Both the position numbers and the translations under genes were made by a program. The notes below the pieces were generated by a model, which was not told the origin of the DNA, did not search any database, and saw nothing but the letters and a program-made list of their open reading frames with translations. From Spirochaetaceae bacterium (lineage in GTDB: Bacteria; Spirochaetota; Spirochaetia; Treponematales; Breznakiellaceae), in assembly GCA_031278295.1 (NCBI GenBank), contig JAITKQ010000072.1, positions 1-6,521 of the forward strand: DNA of 6,521 nucleotides, given 5' to 3'. Of this stretch, positions 6,148-6,521 are shown piece by piece; within the stretch, counting starts at the first letter, position 1; the number at the start of each line of letters is the position of its first letter.

Positions 6148-6521
6148 CTAAAACCTCCGCACGGGCCACGCCTCATATTTGTCGCTCTTGCTGTAGGTGG
6201 ACAGGGGCTCCGGATTCTCTTTACTACCCTTCTGAATGCCCCATGCGTAGGAATCGTTTTCCCCAGAGGATGACCAGTAGATCCCGTTATCAAACGAAAG
6301 AGAAAAACCATGGTTTCCGCTCAGCAGGTCGTCAAGCTGATCTATGTCGGGCAGGTACCAGTCGTCATAGCCGCCGTGGCTGTACTCCTCGCACAGTTCT
6401 TGGGCGCAGCCCGCACGCCCCTGTCTCCTTCGCCGGGAATAATCAACCGGGGCTGGTCAAACCTCACCGCTGTTTGCGCCAGGTTTTGCCGCCGCTGGAG
6501 CGTACATAAGTCCCCGCGCCG
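6148..6521 (-). pseudogene. DUF1566 (Lcl C-terminal domain) protein remnant, frameshifted, 5'-partial
   Basis: The minus strand from about 6408 to the TAG at 6148-6150 reads QELCEEYSHGGYDDWYLPD, then DQLDDLLSGNHGF, a GIYWSSSGE motif and a final AWPVRRF. This is the classic DUF1566 pattern (GGYDDWxLP ... YWSS ... VRxF), found in secreted, often multicopy proteins of Treponema and Fibrobacter. This frame has no start codon before its in-frame TGA at 6457-6459. The expected upstream part (RLIIPGEGDRGVRAA) lies in a different frame up to about 6408. Restoring one base in GCGCCC near 6405-6410 would join them as VRAA-AQELC. A third frame near the window edge (GAGTYVRSSGGKTW) also looks protein-like, so a second shift is possible. 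Function unknown. Confidence 0.7.

Noticed and set aside
5975..6169. 64-residue minus-strand ORF spanning the membrane-protein start
   Set aside because: It overlaps the hydrophobic, SD-preceded 103-residue frame and has no SD of its own.
6243..6509. 88-residue plus-strand ORF at the window end
   Set aside because: It is antisense to the DUF1566 remnant; its composition is Arg/Ser-rich as expected of a shadow frame.

Overview
The window most resembles a spirochaete chromosome, probably a gut or termite-type Treponema. This rests on a large unassigned envelope protein, a DUF1566/Lcl-type fragment of the kind that is multicopy in Treponema, structured intergenic repeats, and a mix of GC-rich core genes with an AT-richer, probably acquired gene. 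The genus is an inference; no rRNA or other taxonomic marker is present.

Layout. Positions 1-1188 (+) hold the 3' part of an MFS drug-efflux-type transporter whose start lies before the window. Positions 1189-1943 contain no convincing protein gene but are dense in structure: a terminator-like hairpin, a cluster of hairpins (1270-1440) that loosely resembles an integron attC or other folded repeat, a perfect 19-bp inverted repeat with a nested hairpin (1483-1546), and a probable structured RNA (about 1580-1858) with a TATAAT upstream and a GC-rich stem plus five Ts at its end. Positions 1944-3761 (+) encode a 605-residue secreted or membrane-anchored protein that I do not recognise. It converges, with a 17-bp overlap, on rlmE (3745-4380, minus), the 23S rRNA 2'-O-ribose methyltransferase. 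Divergent from rlmE is a polyprenyl (trans-isoprenyl diphosphate) synthase (4408-5511, +) containing an in-frame (GGC)9 tract.

Positions 5512-5778 hold inverted repeats and two SD-led mini-ORFs on the minus strand. A small three-TM membrane protein (5779-6090, minus) follows, and the window ends in a frameshifted C-terminal remnant of a DUF1566 protein (6148-6521, minus).

Functional links are loose. RlmE (rRNA modification) and the prenyl synthase (isoprenoid chains, probably feeding the undecaprenyl carrier pathway) are housekeeping genes sharing a 27-bp divergent region with overlapping promoters. The prenyl synthase promoter (TTGACA-17-TAAAAT) sits so close to its ATG that the mRNA should be essentially leaderless. 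The large unknown protein has a similar, weaker arrangement. The rest looks like accessory DNA. The most interesting unexplained segment is 1270-1900: a palindrome directly followed by an apparently free-standing structured RNA, with no recognisable protein partner in the window.
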